Notes under the pieces: model-generated | Told to the model about the DNA's origin: nothing | Databases searched by the model: none | Seen by the model: the letters and a program-made list of their open reading frames with translations, nothing else | Position numbers and translations under genes: made by a program | Source of the DNA: Microbotryum silenes-acaulis | Lineage: Eukaryota > Basidiomycota > Microbotryomycetes > Microbotryales > Microbotryaceae | Direction: 5' to 3' | DNA length: 55,317 bases | Assembly (NCBI GenBank): GCA_003665825.1 | Contig: QPFY01000031.1 | Span: 1 to 55,317, forward strand | Part shown: piece by piece, positions 34,972 to 45,190 of the stretch | How positions within the stretch are numbered: the first letter of the stretch is position 1 | Layout of the letters: every line of letters starts with the position of its first letter

Positions 34972-36942
34972 CTACATCTGCATAATGGATTGCACGACAA
35001 AACGCCCCCATGAAATAAGGTTCTCAGACGCGCGCGCGCGCCGATCTTTTCTTCCCACCCACGGTCCGGGAGGTGCGGGCGGTGCACCGCGGCGGAGCTC
35101 GCAACGACCTTCATTTACGGCTGGGCGCGTCGCGCCCTCCCAGAGAGGGGATTTGATGAGGTTAACCCGAGCCGACCCGCGGCTGAGTCTCAGCTTGTTG
35201 CTGACGTGATCCAGCAGTCGTGCTGGGTGCCGGAGCATAACCCCGAAATGGCATTGACTTTTGCGTGTAGCGAACAAGGTTTTCGGTGGTCGTGCTCGGA
35301 GTGAGAGTGCCTTGCCAGAGTGAGCGTGCATTGCCAGGTGTCTGCACCTCACACACACACGAAAAAGCCAGTCTCGGGTCTGCCTAGACGTATTCAAAGC
35401 CGCAGCGCTTCGGAGCACAAGCTTCCATCGGAGTCGGGATGCCCCCTGCAAAATCGCACCTACGAGCGGAGGGGTGCAGCGCAAAGGCTGTAGCTTGGCA
35501 TGCAGGGGTTAACCCCATAGAGTGTTTGAGCAACTTGACATGCAAGAGTTACGCCCCGAGAGTCTTTGATCCCGGAGCCCGAAGGTGTAGCTATTGCCTT
35601 TGCAGCGCGGGATGAAATGAGTCGGCGCTCGGAAGCGGGCCCGCGAGCGAGTCAAGGGGCTCTCGACGACTGCCAGGCGAAAATGAGAGGAACGCCGGCG
35701 ACGAGGTGGAGCGCCACGCGCATACATCTGCAGCCACCGCAAAAGCGTCACACAGGTATGCACAGGAGTATTTCTGCCCGTATCGATGCTGTCGCTGTAT
35801 GAATGTCAAGCTCTGGGGTGAAGAGTCTCGACCCTCGCTTGAAGAAATCTGCGATCGAGATGACTGATTGCAGTACTAAGTCTAAGCCCAAGAAAGCCTC
35901 CCCCCCAGGGAAGAGCTTAATATACTCTGTTAGAAACTCCAAGTCCGGGGCAATGCATATAGGGAAACTACAGCGCATCAAAGGCAGCGTTTTTGGCACA
36001 ATTTCGTCTTTCTCAATTGTGGTCGCTTCCCGATCCCTCAAGTCGCGAAATTGACAGACCGCTCGTTGTAGTGCGTATACATTATAGTCCAGGTACTATC
36101 GGTTGGTTAATCGACTAAGATACTTTAAACTAGCCCCAACACAATTGTGATACATAGTTATCCAGCCCTTACCGCAGTAGTAGCGCACGCTCTTTTGACT
36201 CCCCATATCGATGGGTAACCCCGCCGGCGCAGAACAAGGTGACCGATGTGAGCTGGGCGCAGTACTTGGTGAGAACGTGGCTGAGGAAGTGGCGCAACTG
36301 TGGGATAGCGATGTAGGTAAAGCGAGGGGGGTCAGGAAAAGCTCAAAGAGCGACGAAAATCGGTGCCGCTCGAGCGCAAGGCGAGCGTGCAAGACTTCGG
36401 CCATTCGATGAGGCGAAAGTTGCGACGGTGCGACGGCATTCCCCGACAGAGGTGGAACTCATTGACGCCTGTTCAAGTACAAAATCATAGATGTGCTATA
36501 TTGGGTCAACCCGAATGCTCCAGTGAAAGAGTGGCGCAGAGCATGTCCCTCGGAGGTAGTAGATCATGTCTTGATCGAACTCAAGGTCAGTGCAAGGTCC
36601 GCTGGTTGGGTGGTGCTTCACACCTCGAACGCTGCACAGGCCCGCCTTGCGCAGCACAACTATGGGTTGGGTCGATCACTGACCGCTGGTCCGCGGTTTG
36701 GTCACGACGCGCTTGCGCGAGGAGAAACGGCGAGTCTGTGAAGACTCGAGAGGAATGGTCTGCCAAAATATTGATCACCCGACGAGTCCCAGGTCTCGCG
36801 TCTCGCGTCTCGGAAAGAAAGTGGAAAGGGAATACGTTCGGGCAGAGAGCATCAGCGCGGGCCGTCTCTGACCGTCTCTGACCGTCTCTCTCTCTTCACT
36901 CAGTCGCTCGCTTTAAGGCTCTCAGCTCACCATGGCATTTGA
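34972..36942. other. Spacer, first part, no gene recognised (copy 2)
   Basis: This is base-identical, as far as I can see, to 28,400-30,370. The start-less open frame lies at about 35,016-35,307. No further features are recognised. Identity over non-coding DNA as well as genes shows that the duplication is recent or artefactual. Confidence 0.4.
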
Positions 36943-37505
36943 CGAGCCCAACATGGTTCTACAGACTGCTTTTTCTTAATTAAATTTAGTGGTGCATCTA
37001 CCCTCACGAGCACTCGAAGCATTCCGACATCGGCTTTGACGGGACGCCGCATCTCCCTCGCGTTGTCGCTGCCTCCCGAGCTTGTCAAGTTGATCGGTCT
37101 CGTTCTCATAGGCGAAAAGCCCATAATCAGGCCACCACGCCGGTATCGGAATGTTTAGCTCCTCTCCCCATCATATGACACAGGTTGACGACCACGACCT
37201 TTCCTTCAATAAATCTATGCCACCCATCCCACTCAGATGTTCCGAACTTCCGCATCTCGGAGTCGCATGCTCCGTGCGCTCCATCCCACACAGGCTTCGA
37301 CCGCCTTGTCTGGCCCAGCATCCGCACATTTCACATCGCCGGTACGGACCCAAACGTGGCACTTTACGTGATCGAGCACCTTGAAATGCCAGCGCTTTTC
37401 CAAGTCTCGCTCTACCTCGACCAGATGGGCCTTCGTTCATCACCGCTTTTCGCCGCTACAGGTACACATCTCGCCTCGATGGTCTTGAGCTGCGTCGGTT
37501 TCTGA
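36943..37505 (+). CDS. Putative F-box-like protein, partial model (copy 2)
   Basis: This is the second, identical copy of the frame at 30,371-30,933, with the intron at 37,143-37,183. It has the same LPPELVKLIG and ALYVIEHLEMPALFQVSLYL segments and the same uncertainty about start and 3' end. Only two copies exist because the array contains three kinases but two spacers. Confidence 0.4.
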
Positions 37506-38180
37506 CAGTAGCACTGCTACCGTTTGAGAAAACGCCTGAGACTAAATCTGATCCATTGCCAGGCGTTGCGAGTCGCGTCGCTGGCTTCAGCCGACTTCCG
37601 TCGCGTTCCTCGCGTTCCTCGTCGAGCAGCTCAGCTCACCCTCCGCTACACCGTCCCGACTCGAACCGGGCTGATCACGGCGGCTACGCACGCGAACGAC
37701 ATGGTACAGGCGCCGTGCTTGTTCAGCATATGGTACCTCACCGTCCCGCAAGAAAAGGGGACCTTTTCGGGGCAGCAGATGGAAGGTAGTGTGGACACAG
37801 TCGGCACATCTAGAGATCAACGGACTTTGGGAGTCGGTCATGTCGCGAAAGAAGCATTCGCTGCTGCATAAACATGAAAAGATGGTGATGATACGGTCTG
37901 GTTCGAGCGCTGCGTTTCTTGAACGTGACCGTCCTCACACGACCTAGTTTAGCTGGGCCCTCTGCAGGGTCCGTGAGATCAATGTAAGGCACCGCACCGC
38001 TTACGCCTCATGACAACCTCGAGCCAACCTCAGCGGCCTCAAGCTTTACTTGCGCGCGGCGCCACGGGCGCGTCTTGACCTTATTCCTTTTAGTAGTCTT
38101 TCTTCGCCTGCGAATACACCGTTTGATCCTTTCAGTTTGGACTCGGAACCAGTGAGGCTCGAGAGCGATCTCGTGCCTTT
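37506..38180. other. Spacer, last part (copy 2)
   Basis: This is the duplicate of 30,934-31,610: the possible 3' end of the F-box-like gene, then unrecognised sequence up to the 3' flank of the third kinase gene. Confidence 0.3.
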
Positions 38181-38511
38181 CAATCAAAGACAGGATTCTG
38201 ATGCAGGGCTTTGGGTTTCATTTCATTGGTTCAAGGCTACGTTTTGATACACGGGACAGGACAATCAACCTGATAGATCTCCAAAGACAACACTCCTATG
38301 AGCAAAACGTGAAGGATGTAAGGGCCCTCCCAGATTACGACTTAGGCCAGAAACTCTGCGCAGTCGGATTGAATGAAGGCACAGCTAACGCAGTCATTCG
38401 GTCATCCTGGAAGTATACTGGAAAGGACGAAAAATAGCCTGGGGTATCTATTGCAATAATTGGAACTAACAACGAGCAACAATGCTTAAGCCCAAAGCAA
38501 AGGTGGTCACT

Positions 38512-40986
38512 TCACAGCAAGGGAAGCAGCTGCTCAATGTCCGAGATGATGGACTCGTGCGACATCGCCTTGGATGGACCCCACAACTCCCCCAGCTTGG
38601 CATCTTCCGCCGCCACCTCGTGATCATTGAACTGATTATCGAGACCACAATGATGTCGCAAGATATCAACCAGTTGCTTGATGTTCGTCCATCGTTGTGC
38701 ACAGGCTTTCAAAAGGCTGTGATACCTGGTGTTTGAGCGAAGCATGTATTTGGCGTCGCAGGCTTCTTCCGCCAAAGCATTGTCCCATTTCCCCCAGGTA
38801 GTCTCACCCTTCGGCGTCATCACGAGGACTTTCTCGTCACCCTGGTACGGCTCGCGAAACGAGATTTCCATCACGACGTAGAACAGCGACTCGATGTCGT
38901 GCCATCGTTCATGGACGACACCGAGTGGCTCGTTCGGTTGGGCGAGGATCGAGCAGGCGAGGTAGGGCCAGGTGCCCTGTCAGACGTCGTATAGTCCAAA
39001 GGTTAGTGCTGGTCAGAAACTTCAGTCGGAGAAACATACAGAGGGGAGGACGCACGGATCGTATTCTGTGGTGCAGCTCGGTGCAAGGTCGATCATGCGG
39101 GACGGCGAGGTGATAGTCGATAAGGACGCCGAAACCGTCGCGGTCGATGACGACATTGCCGTACGAAATATCCCGGTGGATATACCCCAGCTTGTAGAGG
39201 TTTCGGTGTCCTGCATTGTCATGGGAACGCGCGTGTCGGCTAGGGAGCGCAAACGCAACGCCGCCCAGTTGATCCCCGTGCTCACCTTTGACGACTCCAA
39301 GTACGGCCTGGGCGAGTTCCCTGGTCGTGGTCGCCGTGTTGAGGGGCCGATAACACTGTCGGTGGAAGACCACCTCGAGTGCCCGGGGCCCGATATCATC
39401 GAAGCTTTCATCATCACCGAAGAAAGCTGGAAGCGTGCGGAAGTCGTCCCGGTAGATGCCGGCGCTAAGGCTTAAACCCTCGGTGTCGATACGCGACGCA
39501 GCGTGCATCTTGCGACGTAGGGCAATCGCATCGTCGAGGCGGGATTGCTCGACCCATGCGACTGTCATGGCGTACTCGGTGGCAGATGTAGGCAAGCTGA
39601 TCGACGTGGGGTCGACAGGCGCGTGTCTTGCGGTAACGCGGAAAGCGGAGGTTGCACGACCCGTGCAGCTTCGACGTCGGAAGAGGAGCTCCTGGATCTC
39701 GAGATCTGAGATATCGCCGAGCTCGGACTCGAAATCGTGGGCGCGGGGTGGGAGAAACTTGTCCGAGACGACAAAATTGCCGAAACCATCGTCGACCTCG
39801 TTCGTCGAGGCCAGCATCCCGAGCCCGTTGTCGTCGAGTTCGATGAGGTGTGACAGCACGCGCCGGAGCAGCACCGCGTCCTCACCGCACCTGCGGGCGC
39901 TCGTCGTGAACACCCCACACGCGTTGACGAGGTAGACTTGAAGTACGTCCCCGCAAAGGGTGACCCCGATCGCGTGGGCGCGGAGCGCGGTCGTGCAGAT
40001 CATGTGTAGCCGCCTAAGCACTTGGTTACGCGCTTCTGCGCTCTTCGTGTCGCTCTCTTTCACCTCAATCGCCACTGCAATTTGCGAGTATGCGCGTTGA
40101 GGCGACGGGGGCGTGCCTTCCGTCGACTTTGGGTGCTCTGACTGCGCCCAAACGAACGGAAGATCGGGGGAAGCGGCCACCGCCGCATGCGTCAATATGA
40201 CGGCGTCGGGCGTCTTCTCCTGCTCCCCGCGATCGGGCGCCAGCTTAATGTGGCTACCCGAGTTGCCGCATCCGACCAGACGTCGATCACCAGTCTACAC
40301 CCGGGTGCATCAATGATCGGGACACAGTGGTCAGTCATACTCGTGCGGTCGAAGCCAAGCGATAGCATCGGGGCACTCACCACATCCTTGATCGCGTTAG
40401 CGATCTCTCTCATCGCAGCCTCCGTCCCCAGTTTCTTCGTCGGTTTGAGGATCTTGGCTTCGTAGGTGGAAGGCGTGGCAAGGAAGTACTTGTCCATCGC
40501 CTTCGAGAGTCGAGGTTTGCCCATGTGGGCAAAGAGCTGTTGCTCCCTCGCTTCCGCCGTGGCCGACATCGACACAACGGGACTCGACTTCATCGGACTC
40601 GAGCGTGGTAAAGCATCGACGAGGCCCGACATGCCTGACAGGCCTACGGCCTCGCTTGAACGACTTGTTCGTCCTGGTCGAGCCTTGTAGTGGTTAATAG
40701 GCCCGCGCGTCGGCGTCGACGGGGTGCGAGCCGACGAGCTGGGCAGGTGGGTCGGAAGCGATTGGGTGGCGGCTTGGGCGGGGGGCGCAAGACTAGACGT
40801 GCCGACCGACGGGCGTGGCGCGCGGTCTCTGGCGTTGACGCGCATCGATTGCGCTTGGGCGGGGGGCGCGGCGTTGGGCATCTGCATCAGTCGCGCGCTT
40901 CTTCGGATCTCGGGCCCCGACGACGCCTCGCCCGAGATGGACTGGTCCGAGCGCCGGGCGTCCTGACTAGGCACTGCAATTGCCAT
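38512..40986 (-). CDS. FunK1-type fungal protein kinase, copy 3 (beta 3' end)
   Basis: The exons are 40,986-40,301, 40,253-39,286, 39,210-39,056 and 38,976-38,512, giving 757 aa. The coding sequence is the same as copy 2 as far as I can see, with the same HRD, Asn and DYH catalytic features. The one nearby difference, at 41,081, lies upstream of the chosen start. The upstream region diverges from copies 1 and 2 from 41,433 outward and ends at 41,538, where a Helitron begins. Its promoter may therefore be shortened or altered relative to the other copies: only about 550 bp of ancestral upstream sequence remain. Confidence 0.85.
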
Positions 40987-41298
40987 CGGGTCCAGTCCAT
41001 GGGTCAATGTTGGGTCAACACTGAACAGCCAGACCACGCGGAACGAACAGTAGGAGGGCATTTGACTCACTGTTGATGTCAACTGTCGATCCACTTGGAG
41101 CTCTGAGATTCACACACGGACGAAGAATGTGGATGGACCTCGGATGGGGGAGCGCGAAGATGTACTGCAGTGGCTGGTCAAAGGAAGGGATGCAGGTCGG
41201 CTTCCGCCATCGCAGTCCGTCGCGCTGTCGCGCTGCAGTACTCTGCAGCTGGGCCGAAATCATTTCTAGGCGCGTGCGCGGTTTGGACCGGTTTAGGA

Positions 41299-41343
41299 CC
41301 CAGAATCTCGTCGACGCGCCTTTGTGAAAGTCGAGATTCTGGG
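41299..41343. repeat. Inverted repeat upstream of FunK1, copy 3
   Basis: This is the third copy of the 12-bp-arm inverted repeat (see 28,155-28,199), still intact although divergence starts 90 bp further upstream of the gene. Confidence 0.7.
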
Positions 41344-41548
41344 ACCCAAGCCATGTTTTTTAGGTGAGGCGGCTTTGCCGACATTTTTTTTTCCGTAGGT
41401 CGACACAATTTTAGCCTAATTTCAGCAGCCTTTGGCGTGACCTCTTGCCGGAGGGCCTTCAGATTGCACTCGAATAGCAATCACTTGACACTTTGTAGCT
41501 TAAGTTTTGTAACTGGGAGCTGGGAATATATATATCTACCAGTGGGAA

Positions 41549-41565
41549 CCCGTTAAATTAACGGG
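41549..41565 (-). other. Helitron 3'-terminal hairpin
   Basis: This is a perfect 8-bp stem with a 1-nt loop (CCCGTTAA-T-TTAACGGG on the minus strand), 6 nt before the terminal CTGG. In Helitrons this hairpin acts as the termination signal of rolling-circle transposition. Confidence 0.8.
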
Positions 41566-41674
41566 AAGATGAAAATTAAATAGCAGAATCGAACGGTATA
41601 CTGTGCATGAACTCAGCAGATGTAAAATAGTTACAGTGAGATCCGGAATGATGAGAGGAGTATTAAACGGTTTA

Positions 41675-44600
41675 TTATCTCAGGGAAGGTAAAACACACA
41701 ATACAAAGGACAGCATCAAAACTATTCTCCATTTATTGCCCTGGCGCTCGATCAACGGCTTGTAGGTCGTCGTCATCATCGGCGGGTCTCGAGAAGGCAG
41801 TAGCACCTTGATTCGATCAACACTCATGGCTCGAGACAATGCCACATACAGCTGCCCATGAGTGAAGACGGGATGTAGGGAGAGATCGACACCAACACGA
41901 TCGAGTGATTGGCCTTGGGCTTTGTTGATCGTCATGGCCAAGGCAACTCGAAGCGGGAACTGGAGCCGGCGCATAGTGAAACCAAGTTGGCGACTGCTAG
42001 TCGCATTTGTCTCAAGTCGCACGCGAGGGATGAAGACCGTGGTGCCCGCTCGATCTCCGGTCAAGATGATGGCTTGAATGACTCGCGATCTTGCGTGCGA
42101 CACGATCAGGCGGGTACCGTTGCGGAGGCCCGCATCTGGGTCCAAATTGCGAAGAAGAACGACGGGGATCCCTTCCTTGAGACGCAAGTGATGCGCGGGG
42201 AAGTTGGATGGGTTGATTGAATGTAGATACTCTGGCGAAATCAGTTCAGGCGCCATTCCACCCCCAGTTTCGCCTGCCTCAACGACCTCGTCTGCGCTGC
42301 GATACTCGATGTAGTCGCCATTGAACTCTTCCAGCAGCTTGGCATTGATGCGATCGACCGTTGCGTTATGCGAGCTAGGATTGCCTGACGTGAGAACAGC
42401 TGAATCAGGTCTTCGAGGGACTCCTTGTTCACGGTCCTTAAACCGGGGTAGACAAAGTTGATCAACCCTTCGGCCGTTCTTTGACCGTCCGGAAGCAGCA
42501 GGTAGTCAGGCAGCTGCGAAACGGATAGAAGGGGTCTTAGTGTCGGTTGGTTGGGTAAAAGAGGGGAGCCAAACGTACTGCAATCTTGTCGTATGGGTGC
42601 ATGTTGGCAGTTCCATCTCCCACGGTGAGTAGCCATTCCGCAAAGTCGCGCGTTCGAGCCAATTGAGCCTCGTCCATCGCATCAGCGTTCGAGCTGAGAC
42701 GCATGTTCTCGGTAAGTCGCAAGACACGAACGTCGCGCCAGAAGTCTGCCTTGATGAGGGATGCATCGACGATTTGACCGGAGGTTCCTTTGGGAACGAC
42801 AGGAAGGCACTGGCGAAAGTCCCCTACAAATTGGAAACCTCGTCAGCATGCCGTCGATCAGAGCGGAGGCGGAAGAGCCCAACTGAGCCGCAAAGATCGT
42901 TGTCACCCCGCCGAAGAGCTCCTCGGTCTCTCGGAGATCACGCAGCAAACGATCGACCGCTTCCACCGCGAATCGATGCGCCATTGGTGCTTCATCCCAA
43001 ATGATGAGCTTGGTGGTACGCAGCATCAGCGCGAGATCACTCTCCCTGTCGACTGGACACGTCGAGGTTGGCGACGTGTTGAGTGGAATTCGAAAAGTCG
43101 AATGCACCGTGTGTCCTCCCTTGAGAAGCAACGCCGCGACTCCCGAGGACGCCACCGCGATCGCTTGGTCGCCTCGAGCTCGCACCGTATCGAGAAGGGC
43201 ATTTTCCACGAAAGTCTTGCCAGTACCCCCAGGTGCAAGCAGGAAAAACACATGCTGCGGCCCAAGGTTGTTGTCGCGCATCTGATCGACGACATCGAGC
43301 TCGACCGCGCGAAGAAACTCGTCAAATGCAATTCGTTGGTCGTGATTCAGACGGGCACGCGCCGCTTCGGCATCTTGCGCACATTGCTGGCGATCAAAAC
43401 GCGGAAGCCGTTCCTCGAGACGATCAAACAGCCGCACTTCGTCCTCGGTCAGCTCGGGAAGATCAAAGAAGGCCAAAGTTTGATCTTTTGCCGCAAGGAG
43501 GAGACGAATCTTGTTGAGCGTTCACAGGCGGATGGTTTGATCGTTGACGGGCACGTCTTCATAGCGTTCGATGTGATAACGGGCATCGTCGCTAAGGGAA
43601 GCGAAGTGACGATCCAGCAAAGCTGGCGGGTTGGCAACTGTCGCATGGATGAGCATGAACACGAACAATCGGCGTAGTTGGTCACCGGTCTCAATCTGCG
43701 CAGCTTCCCCAAGACAGATGTGATGCTCGCCATCGTCGGCGAGAAGTCCGCGAGCGGCGCAAGCGGCGCGGTACGAAGGATACACGGCGTCTTCATACTT
43801 GAGCAGATCCGCAAACGACGTGGGACCCATGACAACCTCGAGGAGCAGTCTGAGGTAAAAGCGCTCCCCACTACGCAGTGAAACAGTGTAGATTCGTCCG
43901 ATGACATTGCGATCACGAACTCGGCGCTTCCAGCGCAGCTTCTCCTTATTCCAGGAGTAGTAGCGGGGAACATTCGTGTAGAGCAACGTGGCAGTGAGCT
44001 CGCCGTCGGGAGCTGCGGCGCACAGGTCGAAGAAGCCGGTCAATTTGGAGCGAGTGGGCGGAGTGTCGAGGGGCAGCGGTTCGTCGGGATTGATCTGCAG
44101 ATTGTTGATGCTCCAGATGGACCGGTAGTCGATTGACGGGCGGCCACACTCTACCGGTCGAGAATCCGAATAGGCGGTGGACCGCTTCTGGAGCACTGAT
44201 GTAGCGACCTTCGACGAACTCGTTGATCTCATCTCGAACCGGTTCCTCCTCGCTGGCCCCTTCACAGTTCGCTGCATGCTCAACACGCGCCACAGCTCGA
44301 TCCGGACCTTTGTACACATACTTGAAGAGGTACTTGATCGCGCCGATCGTTGTCACAGCCTCCACATTGATATGCGCGTTGTACTTGGCGCAAAGATAAG
44401 GCGAGTACGGCACGCAGTCACCATCGTTGTAGATGACACCCCCCTTGACAACGGCGTGGCGAAAGCGTCGGCGATACCACGGGTAGCCCTCAGGGTGCAT
44501 GCGGGTGTGGGGGTTCTGTTCGCGAGGAAAATGGCGCTTGCACCTCGGGTTACCGTACTTGTCCTTCTCCATGCAGGGCTGAGTCGAGTTTCCGCCACAC

Positions 44601-45187
44601 TTGCCATGCAGCATGTGCTTTGTGACGGTCTCGTGGAGATCAGGATAGCGCGAAGGATCGGGTATCTCGGCCGAGATCATCTTGTCGATCGCTTCCGTCG
44701 ACAAAGGATGATCGTCCGGCGCGAGGGTGATGAGGATATGGGCATGTGGCAGGCCCCGATTCTGATACTCAATCACATGTGTATGCGTCAGAACCACGCC
44801 AAAACAGCCTGCACGTTGCTTGTTGCCAAAAACGTCGTCGCAGAGTTGGTTCAGCTTGGCTTCAAACACTCGTGCAATGAGATCCGGACGGTTGCATGCT
44901 TTGTCGTTCGGCCCCAGTGCAGCCTTGATTTCCGGCCATTCGGGGTTGCACGTCACCGTGATGAATAGCGAAGGCTTCCCATACTTGATGACGCACGCCA
45001 TCGCATCTTGGTAACGCTGCGTGACCTCCCGCGGGCTATTCTTGAACGTCCACCCCAATATCACCGAACGTCCGATTTGATCCGAGGTCAAACCGTTGGC
45101 AACGGCGTCGGTGATGCCCTGCGCCGTGGTGAAGCGCAGGTTTTCTTGACGAAAGCGGATATAGTTAAGTCGATCGGTCTCGGGTTA
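41675..45187 (-). pseudogene. Helitron Rep/Pif1-helicase protein, decayed
   Basis: This is the Helitron replication initiator and helicase, read from about 45,180 leftward. The Helitron-like N domain includes the HUH motif GLPHAHILITL (near 44,750-44,725) and the tyrosine motif KYLFKYVYKG (near 44,335-44,305). The Pif1-type helicase follows: Walker A APGGTGKT (near 43,236), Walker B LIIWDEAP (near 43,000), GDFRQCLPVV (near 42,815), TINKAQGQSL (near 41,930) and QLYVALSRAM near the C-terminus. One clear 65-bp intron lies at 42,578-42,514 (GTACGT..TCGCAG, phase 0), and a less clean one lies near 42,883-42,824. Damage: missing N-terminus, frameshift near 44,095, in-frame TGA at 43,522-43,524, frameshift near 42,372. 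It is therefore inactive. Confidence 0.85.
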
Positions 45188-45190
45188 GGG

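Larger units (their letters stand above)
25036..41538. repeat. Tandem triplication, 6,572-bp period
   Basis: The copies are offset by exactly 6,572 bp. From 25,678, copy 1 equals copy 2 (from 32,250) through the FunK1 core, the upstream region and the spacer. Copies 2 and 3 are identical from about 31,600/38,170 to 41,432, except for one G-to-A difference at 41,081. Outside these limits homology continues but is diverged: 25,036-25,677 against 31,610-32,249 on the left, and 41,433-41,538 against 34,861-34,966 on the right. The array holds three FunK1 genes and two spacers. Confidence 0.9.
41539..45190 (-). mobile_element. Helitron relic, 3' part (5'-truncated)
   Basis: This is the minus-strand remnant of a rolling-circle transposon. 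Read on the minus strand, the 3' end has the hairpin CCCGTTAATTTAACGGG (plus-strand 41,549-41,565), then 6 nt, then CTGG (a CTRR end) followed by a host T at 41,538. This fits the known Helitron 3' structure and insertion between A and T. The end coincides with the last base of homology to the FunK1 units. The element is cut at about 45,185, inside the Rep gene, so the 5' TC end and the N-terminal part are missing. Beyond it R resumes at 45,191. Confidence 0.85.

Noticed and set aside
42824..42888. Frameshift between TTIFA and GDFRQ in the Helitron helicase
   Set aside because: The extra 60-65 bp ends in TTTGTAG after a CTGAC branch-like sequence, so an intron with a weak donor is more likely than a mutation.
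42790..43677. 295-codon plus-strand ORF over the Helitron
   Set aside because: It is antisense to the helicase domain, whose Walker A and B motifs are clear on the minus strand.
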